A stretch of 64,000 nt of DNA. Origin: Microbacterium sp. (GTDB lineage: Bacteria > Actinomycetota > Actinomycetes > Actinomycetales > Microbacteriaceae). Positions 42,147-50,631 of this stretch are shown here, piece after piece. The notes beneath the pieces were generated by a model. It made no database searches. It worked only from the letters and a program-made list of their open reading frames with translations, and was not told the DNA's origin. The DNA lies in the NCBI GenBank assembly GCA_017306415.1, contig JAFKIL010000006.1, forward strand, positions 124,001-188,000. Reading direction: 5' to 3'. Within the stretch, counting starts at the first letter, position 1, and every line of letters begins with the position of its first letter. The position numbers and the translations under genes are program-made.

Positions 42147-42911
42147 TCATCGACCCCGGACGGCGGAGAAGAAGCGCTTGGCCCGATCGGAGCTCGGGTT
42201 GTCCATCACCGTCGATGCGGGCCCGCGCTCCAGAATCCTTCCGTCTGCCATGAAGACGACCTCATCGGACACCTCTTCCGCGAAGTGCATCTCGTGTGTG
42301 ACGACGATCATGGTCATGCCCTCGTCCGCGAGCCTCTTCATCGTGTTGAGCACCTCGACGCCGAGTTCCGGATCGAGGGCGCTGGTGGGCTCATCGAAGA
42401 GCATGAGCTTGGGATCCATCGCGAGCGATCGGGCGATCGCGATGCGCTGCTGCTGACCCCCGGAGCACTGCGCCGGCTTCTTGTCGGCCTGGGCCTCGAG
42501 ACCCACGTGCCGCAGTTCCTGCAGCGCCCTCTCCCGGGCGGCGCTGCGCGAACGCTTGAGCGTCTGCATCTGAGCGAGCATGACGTTCTCGAGGGCCGAG
42601 AGGTGCGGGAACAGATTGAACTGCTGGAACACCATGCCGACGTCGCGCCGATGTCCGGACAGCACACGGTTGCGGCGGGCCGGCGAGTACTTCCGGGGCA
42701 CCCCGACGGGGCGTCCCTCGAACAGGATCTGCCCGGAACTCGGGACCTCCAGGAAGTTGATGCTGCGCAGCAGCGACGACTTCCCCGCCCCGGACGGCCC
42801 GACGATGGCGATGACCTGGCCGAGCGCAACATCCAGGTCGACGTCGCGGACCACCTGGTGTCCGTTGTAGCTGATGCAGATGTCCTTCAGTTGGAGCAGC
42901 TTCTCTGTCAA
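42147..42911 (-). CDS. Amino-acid-type ABC importer ATPase
   Basis: The protein has 254 residues from TTG 42911; no in-frame ATG or GTG offers a better start and the ribosome site is weak. Walker A GPSGAGKSSLLR, Q-loop FQQFNLFPHLSALEN, signature CSGGQQQRIAIARSL, Walker B LMLFDEPTSALDPELG and His in VTHEMHFA. GlnQ/HisP type. It lies 71 bp after the benzoylformate decarboxylase stop, with only a 6-bp-stem hairpin (42934-42951) between, so transcription may read through. Confidence 0.9.
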   Translation of the reverse strand: MTEKLLQLKDICISYNGHQVVRDVDLDVALGQVIAIVGPSGAGKSSLLRSINFLEVPSSGQILFEGRPVGVPRKYSPARRNRVLSGHRRDVGMVFQQFNLFPHLSALENVMLAQMQTLKRSRSAARERALQELRHVGLEAQADKKPAQCSGGQQQRIAIARSLAMDPKLMLFDEPTSALDPELGVEVLNTMKRLADEGMTMIVVTHEMHFAEEVSDEVVFMADGRILERGPASTVMDNPSSDRAKRFFSAVRGR

Positions 42912-42982
42912 GACGCACCATCCCGGGGTCGATGACCGGGCTCTGCCGGTCCATGTGAGTATGAGCGGCGACCGTCCATCGC

Positions 42983-44581
42983 TCAGCGCGCCGATCGCTG
43001 TGGGACGACTGCCAGTCGAGGGCCCTCGGCCGAGGTGCCTGCGCGGACGAACGACTCGAGTTCATCAAGGGACTCGATCGACCGCGAATCCACGCCGTAC
43101 CCGCGCGCGATCGATGCGATGTCCAGGCCCGAGATGTCGAGGTAGTCCGCGTCGGGAACCTCCATGACTCGCGCGAATCTCTGCAGCGCGCCGTACTCCT
43201 CGTTCTGACAGACGACGAATGTCACCGGGATCGAGTACCGAGCAGCCGTCCACAGTGCGGCGGGTGTGTACTGCATGGCTCCGTCGCCGATGAGTGCGAG
43301 CACCGGCCGGTCCGGGGACCCCAGCGCCATGCCGAGCGCCGCCGGCATCCCCCAACCGAGTCCGCCCGAGGCGGGAAAGTGGTACGAGCCCGGCTGGGTG
43401 AACGTCAATCGCGGCCACAGGGCATCGGCCGAGGTCCACTCGAGGACGACGATCGCACTCTCGGACTTCCCCCTGTCGACGGCATCCAGGATCGCCTCGG
43501 CCGCGAACGGGGCGCCCGAGACCGGAGCAGCCTCGACGAGACGCGCCGGTACGGGCCCGGCCGAACGGGACTGCCGGCTGGCCAACCGCTCAAGCGCATC
43601 CACGGGGTCCCCGACCAGGAGCGTCCCGGCTGCGGCGCGTGCAGCCTCGTCCGGGTCGGATGTCACTCCGATCAGCCGCGTTCGCTCCGGGAGCAGCGAG
43701 CCGTCCACGAACTGGTGGTAGCGGAACACCGCAGCCCCGAAGGTCAGGACGAGATCGTGCGCGGACAGAGCGTCCGCAACCGCGCCGAGGCCGGTGGGCA
43801 GCACGCCTTCGAACAGGCCGTGGCGGGTCGGGAACGGGGCTCGCGAGGGACTCGGCGCGACCCACACCGGGATGCCGCGCGACTCGGCGAGCCGGACTCC
43901 GGCCTCCCACCCCCCGACGGAGTCGACGCCAGGACCCACGACGAGGACCGGATCGGCAGCAGAGGCGAGCGCCTCGACGAGCGATTCCACGTCGCGATCG
44001 GCAAGAACGGGGTGCGCCGTCGTGCCACGGCGCACCAGATGCTCCTGCGTCATCGCATCGGCAGGACGAGCCCAGTCGTCGAGGGGGACGGAAAGGAAGA
44101 CCGGGCCGGTCGGGGCTGCTCCCGCGAACATCAGCGCCCGCGAGGTGAGGACGGCGACGTCCTCCGGGCGCAGCGGTTCGCCCGTCCACTTGACGAGAGG
44201 GTCGTAGAGCTTGGTCGCACCGACGTTGGTCAGCATCGCGTTGTACGGCACATACCGTCGACTCTGCTGACCGGCGACGATGAGCAGCGGCGCATGGCCC
44301 GCTGCGCTGTTCGTCAGGTTCCCCATGGCGTTGCCCGCACCGGAGCTGGAGTGCAGGTTCACGACGCCGACCGTGCCCGTCGCCTGCGCGTACCCGTCCG
44401 CCATCGCGATCGCCACCCCCTCCTGAAGTGCGAGGACGTATTCGATGTCATCGGGAAGGTGCTTGAGCATCGTCAGCTCATTCGAACCGGGATTGCCGAA
44501 GATCCGCGTCACGCCGTGCGCCCGGAGGACCTCGTAGAAGGCAGCCGCGACGGTCATCTGGTCGTTGTGGACTTCGGCCAT
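42983..44581 (-). CDS. mdlC: Benzoylformate decarboxylase-type ThDP enzyme
   Basis: The protein has 532 residues. ThDP-activating Glu in LALQEGVAIAMADGYA. The benzoylformate decarboxylase hallmark VNLHSSSGAGNAMGNLTNS contains the active-site His. ThDP/Mg motif GDGAMQYTPAALWTAARYSI followed by CQNEEYGAL. It decarboxylates phenylglyoxylate-type 2-oxo acids to aromatic aldehydes. Encoded 48 bp after a benzaldehyde-type dehydrogenase gene, which would oxidise the product, and two genes after an oxidoreductase that could supply the 2-oxo acid. The exact ring substituents cannot be told. Confidence 0.85.
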   Translation of the reverse strand: MAEVHNDQMTVAAAFYEVLRAHGVTRIFGNPGSNELTMLKHLPDDIEYVLALQEGVAIAMADGYAQATGTVGVVNLHSSSGAGNAMGNLTNSAAGHAPLLIVAGQQSRRYVPYNAMLTNVGATKLYDPLVKWTGEPLRPEDVAVLTSRALMFAGAAPTGPVFLSVPLDDWARPADAMTQEHLVRRGTTAHPVLADRDVESLVEALASAADPVLVVGPGVDSVGGWEAGVRLAESRGIPVWVAPSPSRAPFPTRHGLFEGVLPTGLGAVADALSAHDLVLTFGAAVFRYHQFVDGSLLPERTRLIGVTSDPDEAARAAAGTLLVGDPVDALERLASRQSRSAGPVPARLVEAAPVSGAPFAAEAILDAVDRGKSESAIVVLEWTSADALWPRLTFTQPGSYHFPASGGLGWGMPAALGMALGSPDRPVLALIGDGAMQYTPAALWTAARYSIPVTFVVCQNEEYGALQRFARVMEVPDADYLDISGLDIASIARGYGVDSRSIESLDELESFVRAGTSAEGPRLAVVPQRSAR

Positions 44582-44629
44582 GCGATGCTCTCTCTCGTCG
44601 GGTGGGCGTGATCGCGTGGAGACGCGGGA

Positions 44630-46090
44630 TCAGAACGGGTATCTCGCGATGTCGGACTGCATGGTGACCCACTGCGTCTCGGTGAAGGCCTCGATGTTCG
44701 CCTCATGACCGCCGAATCGCGCGCCCGTGCCCGAGAACCCGACCCCCCCAAAGGGCGCCTGCGACTCGTCGTCGACCGTCTGATCGTTGATGTGCACGAT
44801 TCCGGAGGGAAGCCGGTCGGCCAGCTCGAACGCCCGCAGCGCATCGGGTGCCAGCACGCCGAGCGAAAGGCCGTATTCGCTCGCATTCACGAGCTCGACG
44901 AGCTCATCGACCGTCGAGAACGTGCTCACCGGGGCAACAGGGCCGAAGATCTCGCGCTGGAAAGCCGCGTGCTCGGGCTGCACATCCGCCAGAACCGTCG
45001 CCGCGTAGAACAGCCGGTCGTAGTCGCCGCCGGCCACCAGCCGGGCGCCGCTGCGTACCGAATCGGTCACGATCTCGTGCACCTTGTCGCGCTGCCGCTC
45101 GTCGATGAGCGGTCCGAGCGGCGTGCCGCTCGACGGGTCTCCCGCCGGGAGCGCGCGGGCCCTGCGTGCCAGCGCCTCTACATACTCGTCGTAGATCGCG
45201 GCGTGGACGATGTGGCGACCGGTCGTCATGCAGATCTGACCCTGGTGGAGGAAGGAGCCCCATGCGCCTGCGGATGCGGCGGCCTCCACATCGACGCCGT
45301 CCAGCACGACGAGCGCGTTGTTGCCGCCCAGCTCGAGATGGACGCGCTTGAGCAGTTCGCCGCCGCGTGCGCCGATGGCGCGACCGGCCTCCGTCGAGCC
45401 GGTGAAGGAGATGACCGGGATGCGCGGATGATCGACGAGAGCGGATCCGACCTCGACGGCTCCGGGCAGGACGTTGAAGAGCCCCTCGGGGAGACCGGCC
45501 GAGCGGAGGGCAGCGGCGAAGAACAAGCCGCCGGAGACGGCGGTTCGCGGATCTGGCTTGAGGATGACGGCGTTTCCGAGGGCGAGCGCGGGAGCGATGG
45601 ATCGCGCCGAGAGGATGGCCGGGAAGTTGAACGGGGAGATGATCCCCACCACGCCGACGGGACGTCGTCGACTCATGCTCAGCCGGGGCCGGGACGTCTG
45701 CAGTAGCTGGCCGTACGGCATCATGGCGGTCGCCGCAGCCAGATGGAACTCGTCGGCGACGAGCCCGGCCTCGAACGCCGCCTTGCCACCGCTCGACCCG
45801 GCCTCGTCCATCAGCCACCGGGCGAGTTCGTCGGCGTTCTCGGAGATGAGCTCTCCGGCCCGCCTGAGGATCGCCGAGCGCTCGCCCGCGGGACGCGCCG
45901 CCCAGGCCCGCTGCGCCTCGACCGCACCGTCCACGGCGGCGTCCAGGTCGGCGGCGCTCGCGACGCCGTATTCGGCGAGACGCTCACCCGTCGAGGGCGA
46001 GATCACCTCGCCGACGGAGGAGCCGGCGCGCCACCCGGATGCGTAGAGCTTTCCGGTCCACGTTGCGATATCGAAGAACGTCATCGTCAT
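44630..46090 (-). CDS. Benzaldehyde dehydrogenase (NAD-type ALDH)
   Basis: About 486 residues from ATG 46090 (GTG 46096 and ATG 46084 are alternatives). ALDH motifs: SPFNFPAILSARSIAPALALGNAVILKPD, SFTGSTEAGRAIG, LELGGNNALVVLD with the general base Glu, and FLHQGQICMTTGRH with the nucleophile Cys. The C-terminus EAFTETQWVTMQSDIARYPF is the tail typical of bacterial benzaldehyde/vanillin dehydrogenases. Converts an aromatic aldehyde to the acid, following the decarboxylase of the same operon. Confidence 0.88.
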   Translation of the reverse strand: MTMTFFDIATWTGKLYASGWRAGSSVGEVISPSTGERLAEYGVASAADLDAAVDGAVEAQRAWAARPAGERSAILRRAGELISENADELARWLMDEAGSSGGKAAFEAGLVADEFHLAAATAMMPYGQLLQTSRPRLSMSRRRPVGVVGIISPFNFPAILSARSIAPALALGNAVILKPDPRTAVSGGLFFAAALRSAGLPEGLFNVLPGAVEVGSALVDHPRIPVISFTGSTEAGRAIGARGGELLKRVHLELGGNNALVVLDGVDVEAAASAGAWGSFLHQGQICMTTGRHIVHAAIYDEYVEALARRARALPAGDPSSGTPLGPLIDERQRDKVHEIVTDSVRSGARLVAGGDYDRLFYAATVLADVQPEHAAFQREIFGPVAPVSTFSTVDELVELVNASEYGLSLGVLAPDALRAFELADRLPSGIVHINDQTVDDESQAPFGGVGFSGTGARFGGHEANIEAFTETQWVTMQSDIARYPF

Positions 46091-46130
46091 CTTCACTCTC
46101 TCATCGGGTTGCTGGCAGGGATCGGGCGGA

Positions 46131-47087
46131 TCAGAGCAGGACGGCGGGCGCGCGTGACGCGAGCGATTCGGCGGCGGCGCGAACCAGGTCGCGCTCGTCC
46201 CAGCTCGGGTTGGAGGGGTCGGGTACGACGCGTTCGGCGTCGACGATGGCCGGCAGCGTCACGTGCGCGTCTGGAAGGTCCTCGATCGAACCGGTCCACA
46301 CCGCGACGGGAACCGAACGGCCGCTCGAGAGGAGTTCGATGGTCTTCACCGCGCCGAGCGGTGTCGTCCATCCCGAGCTGCGACCGGGACGCAGCTGAGA
46401 CCACCGCCGGAACCAGCCTCTGACATCGTCGTCGATTCGTGCGCGCTGCGTCGCGGTGAGCGAGACGAGCTCGCCCGACACGCGCAGGGCGCTGTAGACG
46501 GGCACCTGTCCGTCGCCGTGCTCGCCGAGCACCAGTGCATCGACCAAGGAAGGATCGACGCGGAGCTCGCGGGACACTGCCGCGGCGAATCGGACGCTGT
46601 CGTTGAGGCAGTACCCGAAGATCCGGCCCGGGTCGATCGCGCTCATCCGGCTCATTGCCGTCGCCAGCAGATCCGCAGGGTTGGTGAGCAGCATCACGAG
46701 TCCGCCCTGACCGGCGAGGGACTCGATCGCCGGCGTGAGGGAGCGCAGCACGCCGAGGTTGCCGTCGAGAAACGCCCCGCGATCACCATCAGGCGTCTCG
46801 GGCAGCGATGCCGCCACGACGACGAGATCGACCTCTCCGCATTCGTGCACACGGTCGAGCGAGCCCCGGACGAGCCTGGTCGCGGTCCGTCCCGTGACGA
46901 TCTGGGCCTCCTTCATGTCGACGATGTGCGCCTGCAGGACGTTCTCCTTGAGGTCGAACAGGATGACCTCGTCGACGGCGTCGTTCTGCGCCAGGTTGTG
47001 GGCGAGACCGGATCCGGTGAGCCCCGAGGCTCCGAGGATCGCGACGCGGCGCGCGCGCCAGCCGGAGGATCTGTTCGCGTCCACCAT
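46131..47087 (-). CDS. Lactate/malate-dehydrogenase-family oxidoreductase, unusual specificity loop
   Basis: The protein has 318 residues from ATG 47087, preceded by AGGGAG. NAD motif VAILGASGLTGSGLAHNLA. Catalytic set retained: Arg103, Asp163, Arg166 (NDSVRF) and His190 in LGEHGDG. The residue that separates lactate (Gln) from malate (Arg) dehydrogenases aligns with Glu97 in SLPETPDGDR, so the substrate is likely neither. In an operon with benzoylformate decarboxylase and benzaldehyde dehydrogenase, an NAD-dependent oxidation of a mandelate-like 2-hydroxy acid is the natural reading, although known mandelate dehydrogenases belong to other families. First gene of the operon, divergent from the LysR gene. 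Confidence 0.82.
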   Translation of the reverse strand: MVDANRSSGWRARRVAILGASGLTGSGLAHNLAQNDAVDEVILFDLKENVLQAHIVDMKEAQIVTGRTATRLVRGSLDRVHECGEVDLVVVAASLPETPDGDRGAFLDGNLGVLRSLTPAIESLAGQGGLVMLLTNPADLLATAMSRMSAIDPGRIFGYCLNDSVRFAAAVSRELRVDPSLVDALVLGEHGDGQVPVYSALRVSGELVSLTATQRARIDDDVRGWFRRWSQLRPGRSSGWTTPLGAVKTIELLSSGRSVPVAVWTGSIEDLPDAHVTLPAIVDAERVVPDPSNPSWDERDLVRAAAESLASRAPAVLL

Positions 47088-47182
47088 CGGGTTCTCCCTC
47101 ATGCTGCAATGCTCCATCGGTGTGTTCGACCAGTGAATGCGAGGTGAACGCCCCGGTCCAGACGAGAGATCCGATCGTCTCG

Positions 47183-47197
47183 ATAGAGAGCGTCTAT
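47183..47197. promoter_or_regulatory. Candidate LysR binding site
   Basis: ATAGA-GAGCG-TCTAT is a perfect dyad 11 bp upstream of the LysR start, and TCTCGATAGAGA (47178-47189) overlaps it. It lies in the 120-bp divergent region between the dehydrogenase operon and the LysR gene, where such regulators bind. Confidence 0.55.
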
Positions 47198-47207
47198 AGT
47201 TTCAGCT

Positions 47208-48116
47208 GTGTCGCTGGACCTGAATCTGCTCCGGACATTCCTGTCGATCTACGAGAGACGGAGTCTGACTCGCGCCGCCGCAGATCTGCATGTGACACAG
47301 CCGTCCGTCACATACGCGCTCAATCTCCTGCGGTCGGCCCTCAGCGACCCGTTGTTCATCCGGTCGGGGCGGCGCATGGAGCCGACCCCGCGCGCCGATG
47401 CGCTCTACGGAGTCGCGCGTGAGACGATCGACAACGTCGATGCGATCGTCGACCAGTCCGAGTTCGCCCCCGCGACCTCGACGGCGAGGTTCCGGCTGTC
47501 GCTCACGGACATGGGCGAGTATCTCTACCTCCCACCCCTGATGGAGCGCCTGGCCCGCGAGGCGCCCGCCGTCTCGATCGACGTCATCCCGCTCGATTCC
47601 GACGCCCTCGACGAATGGATGCTGCGCGATGAGATCGACGTGGCCATTTCGAGCGCCCCCGCGACGGGACGGGTCCCCTGGCGAGTGCTCTTCGAGGAGA
47701 CCTATGTCTGTGTCGCCGTGAACCCCCCGGCAGGGCACGGTGCGCGCCTCACCGACGAAGACCTTCGTGATATGCGGTTCGTGGTGATCGATCCCACTGC
47801 CGGGCACTCTCGCGCCTACGGCTCGCTCGCCGCTGCTACGGGACGCGAGAACGCGATCCTCAAGGTGCACCACTTGGCGACGCTGCCGGAGACGCTCGTG
47901 CGGGGCGATCTCGCTGCGATCGTGCCGTCGCGAATCGGACGGTCCTTCGCTCGGCGCTGGCCTCTTCAGGTGCGTGCTCTGCCTCCTGCCTTCACACCCT
48001 TCGAGGTCAACCTCTTCTCCGGAGCAGGGACGGGGCGATCCGAGGCGCGCAGATGGTTCGTGGAACTCATCACGGACACGCTCCGCCGCGTCGCAGGCGA
48101 GCCCGACCACGCCTGA
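47208..48116 (+). CDS. LysR-family regulator of the mandelate-type operon
   Basis: The protein has 302 residues with GTG start. N-terminal helix-turn-helix LNLLRTFLSIYERRSLTRAAADLHVTQPSVTYALNLLRSAL (about 4-45), followed by the usual effector-binding domain (TARFRLSLTDMGEYLYLPPLMERL). NodD/LinR-like subgroup by its DPLFIRSGRRMEPTPRA segment. Divergent from the dehydrogenase / ALDH / decarboxylase operon and thus its probable activator, with a 2-hydroxy or 2-oxo aromatic acid as likely inducer. Confidence 0.9.
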   Translation: MSLDLNLLRTFLSIYERRSLTRAAADLHVTQPSVTYALNLLRSALSDPLFIRSGRRMEPTPRADALYGVARETIDNVDAIVDQSEFAPATSTARFRLSLTDMGEYLYLPPLMERLAREAPAVSIDVIPLDSDALDEWMLRDEIDVAISSAPATGRVPWRVLFEETYVCVAVNPPAGHGARLTDEDLRDMRFVVIDPTAGHSRAYGSLAAATGRENAILKVHHLATLPETLVRGDLAAIVPSRIGRSFARRWPLQVRALPPAFTPFEVNLFSGAGTGRSEARRWFVELITDTLRRVAGEPDHA

Positions 48117-48262
48117 CTCGGTGCCCGGGCGCACAAGCAGAGTGCACGCATACGCAAGGCCACTGGGACGTCGTGCGTAGCGTGGACGGAGAACGATCGA
48201 GTGCGTGCACGCCGGGCCGGGCCCGGCGCCGCTCGGGCCAGAGCACCGACAGGAGCAGTGAA

Positions 48263-49702
48263 TTGTCGAACAGCCTTTACATCGACGGAGAGTGGCGGAC
48301 CGCGGGCGGGGCACCCTTCGTCACATCGGATCCGGCATCCGGCCGTCCGATCGCCGAACTCGCCGCCGCTTCCCAGGCCGACGTGGACGCGGCGGTCGCC
48401 GCCGCTCGCGCGGCCTTCCGCGCCTCCGCCTGGAGCGACATGCTGCCCGTCGATCGGGCGCGGCTGCTGTTCGAGCTCGCCGCGGTGATCGAGGCGCACT
48501 CGGAGGAGCTCGCGGAGCTCGAGACGACGGATCAGGGACAGCTGCTGAGCATCTCGAGGTCGGTCAGCGTCGCCGGCGCCGCCGAGCACTTCCGCTACTA
48601 CGGCGGCTGGGTGACCAAGATCCAGGGAGCCGTGAACCCGATCTCGTTCCCCGATACGCTGCAGTACACGCGGCGCGAGCCGATCGGGGTGAACGCGCTG
48701 GTGACGCCCTGGAACTTCCCCCTGATGATCCTCGCGTGGAAGCTCGCCCCGGCGCTCGCAACAGGCAACACGGTGGTGATCAAGCCGAGCGAAGTGACGC
48801 CTCTCAGCAGCATCCGCCTCGTCGAGCTGGCCCACCAGGTCGGGTTCCCGCGGGGCGTGATCAATCTCGTGAACGGGGCCGGCGACGTCGGCGCGATGCT
48901 GTCCGAGCATCACGACGTCGACCACCTCTCGTACACCGGCTCGACGGAGGTCGGCCGGATCATCACCCGCGCGAGCGCGAACTCGAACCTGAAGCGGCTG
49001 ACGCTCGAGCTCGGCGGAAAGGCGCCGAGCATCATCGCCGCCGACGCGGACATCGAGGCTGCGGTGGCGGGGAACGTCATGGGTTCGACCCTGAACAGCG
49101 GGCAGGTCTGCGCGGCGTACACACGCTTCTACGTGGACCGCAGCAGGGAGGACGAGTTCGTCGACAAGCTCGCCCGCGGCCTCCAGGCCCTTCGGGTCGG
49201 CCCGGGCCGGGACGAGTCCACGCAGATCGGTCCGCTCGTGTCCGCGAAGCATCTCGGACACGTCGAGGGCCTGGTCGAAAGCGGCCGACGTGACGGCGCG
49301 GAGCTGATCACCGGAGGCCGCCGTCTCGACCGCGACGGATACTTCTTCGAACCGACCCTCTTCGCAGGCGTGCGCGACGATATGGCGATCATGCAGGAGG
49401 AGATCTTCGGTCCCGTCCTCGCCGTGACCGCCTACGACGGGCCCGACCACCTCGAATCGCTCATCGACCGCGCGAACGACACCCCGTACGGGCTCGCCGC
49501 AACGATCTGGACGCGCGACATCGCGACCTCGCAGAGGCTGGCGAACGGGATCAAAGCCGGCGCGGTGTTCGTCAACATGCCTCCGATCCCCGACATGGCC
49601 GCGCCATGGGGGGGCTACAAGGCGTCAGGCTGGGGCCGCGAGATGGGGCCATGGGCGATCGACGCGTACACCGAGCTGAAGTCGGTCTGGCTGCACTACT
49701 GA
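48263..49702 (+). CDS. Aldehyde dehydrogenase
   Basis: The protein has 479 residues from TTG 48263, 7 bases after AGGAG; the frame is open further upstream but has no ribosome site. ALDH motifs: TPWNFPLMILAWKLAPALATGNTVVIKPSE, SYTGSTEVGRII, LELGGKAPSIIAADAD and STLNSGQVCAAYTRFYV with the catalytic Cys; C-terminal PPIPDMAAPWGGYKASGWGREMG. Betaine-aldehyde / gamma-aminobutyraldehyde dehydrogenase-like. It follows the LysR gene by 147 bp and is convergent with an AraC-type regulator. Substrate not assignable; an aldehyde from amine or alcohol oxidation is likely. Confidence 0.88.
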   Translation: MSNSLYIDGEWRTAGGAPFVTSDPASGRPIAELAAASQADVDAAVAAARAAFRASAWSDMLPVDRARLLFELAAVIEAHSEELAELETTDQGQLLSISRSVSVAGAAEHFRYYGGWVTKIQGAVNPISFPDTLQYTRREPIGVNALVTPWNFPLMILAWKLAPALATGNTVVIKPSEVTPLSSIRLVELAHQVGFPRGVINLVNGAGDVGAMLSEHHDVDHLSYTGSTEVGRIITRASANSNLKRLTLELGGKAPSIIAADADIEAAVAGNVMGSTLNSGQVCAAYTRFYVDRSREDEFVDKLARGLQALRVGPGRDESTQIGPLVSAKHLGHVEGLVESGRRDGAELITGGRRLDRDGYFFEPTLFAGVRDDMAIMQEEIFGPVLAVTAYDGPDHLESLIDRANDTPYGLAATIWTRDIATSQRLANGIKAGAVFVNMPPIPDMAAPWGGYKASGWGREMGPWAIDAYTELKSVWLHY

Positions 49703-49707
49703 GTGGA

Positions 49708-49748
49708 GCCGCCCTCGCGCGTTCATGACGCGAGCGCATGAGGGCGGC
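49708..49748. terminator. Bidirectional hairpin between convergent ALDH and AraC genes
   Basis: GCCGCCCTC (49708-49716) pairs with GAGGGCGGC (49740-49748). An alternative inner stem CTCGCG/CGCGAG is also possible. The hairpin overlaps the last codons of the AraC gene, so it can serve both directions. Confidence 0.55.
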
Positions 49749-50613
49749 CTCCGGCGGCGGCGCGCAGAGAGGACGGAGTGACCCCGAAGTGGCGCCGGAA
49801 GAGCCGACTGAACTGCGCGGCGTCGATAAGACCGTGATCCGAGGCGATCGAGGCGATCGATCGCGGATCCGACGACGGATCGACGAGGCTCGCGTAGCAT
49901 CTCTCCAGCCGGCGTCTTCTGATGACCCCGGCGACCGTGATCCCTTCGTTGCGGAACAGCGCGTGGAGGTACCGCAGGGAGATGAAGTGGGCGCGGGCGA
50001 TCCGGCCCGGCCCGAGGTCCGGGTCCGACAGATGAGCCTCGATGTACTGCATGATCTGCGAGCGCAGCACGTCGGCGCGCGTTGCCCTTCCCCGCATCTC
50101 GCCGAACGCGCGGTTCGCCATCTCGAAGGCGAGTCGGATGTACGCCGCCTCTGTGTCGGATTCCAGCTCCCCCACCTTGATCGCGACGGCGCGCAGGTAT
50201 TCCGCGAGCACTTCGGCTGCCGCCGAATCCATCTCGAGGACCCGCTCCGCGCGGCCCTCGGCTCTCAGGGTCGCCGCGTCGATCAGCTCGGCGGGAATGC
50301 TGAGCGCGCAGAAGCTGGACCCGGTCGGCATCTCCACGTCCAGAGCAGATCGGGGCCACACGATGCACACGCTGGTGAGCCCGAGCGCGATGCGACGGTC
50401 CTCGACGAGGAGGGCCGCCTCGCCCTGGACCGACGTCATCAGCATGATCGCGTCCGCGTCCGGGAGCCGAGCTGAGGCGGGGGCGCTCGGCGCGCGCTCG
50501 CCGGAGGCGTGGACGACGGCGAAGCGCAGGGCCCCGGACTCGACGGTGTGTATGCTCATCGTCCGCGCGAGTGCCGCGCCGCTGCGTGGACGTGATTCGC
50601 TGTGCTCAGCCAT
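49723..50613 (-). CDS. AraC-family transcriptional regulator
   Basis: About 296 residues from ATG 50613 (GGAG 9 bases upstream; ATG 50631 is less likely). The C-terminal third has the two AraC helix-turn-helices: DLGPGRIARAHFISLRYLHALFRNEG, then IASIASDHGLIDAAQFSRLFRRHFGVTPSSLR. The N-terminal region resembles the AraC_binding_2 / FeaR-like sensor type. It starts 18 bp after the sdaA stop, so it may be the last gene of the sarcosine operon, and it is convergent with the aldehyde dehydrogenase gene, which it may also control. Confidence 0.87.
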   Translation of the reverse strand: MAEHSESRPRSGAALARTMSIHTVESGALRFAVVHASGERAPSAPASARLPDADAIMLMTSVQGEAALLVEDRRIALGLTSVCIVWPRSALDVEMPTGSSFCALSIPAELIDAATLRAEGRAERVLEMDSAAAEVLAEYLRAVAIKVGELESDTEAAYIRLAFEMANRAFGEMRGRATRADVLRSQIMQYIEAHLSDPDLGPGRIARAHFISLRYLHALFRNEGITVAGVIRRRRLERCYASLVDPSSDPRSIASIASDHGLIDAAQFSRLFRRHFGVTPSSLRAAAGGRPHALAS

Positions 50614-50631
50614 GCATCCCGCTCCACGCAT

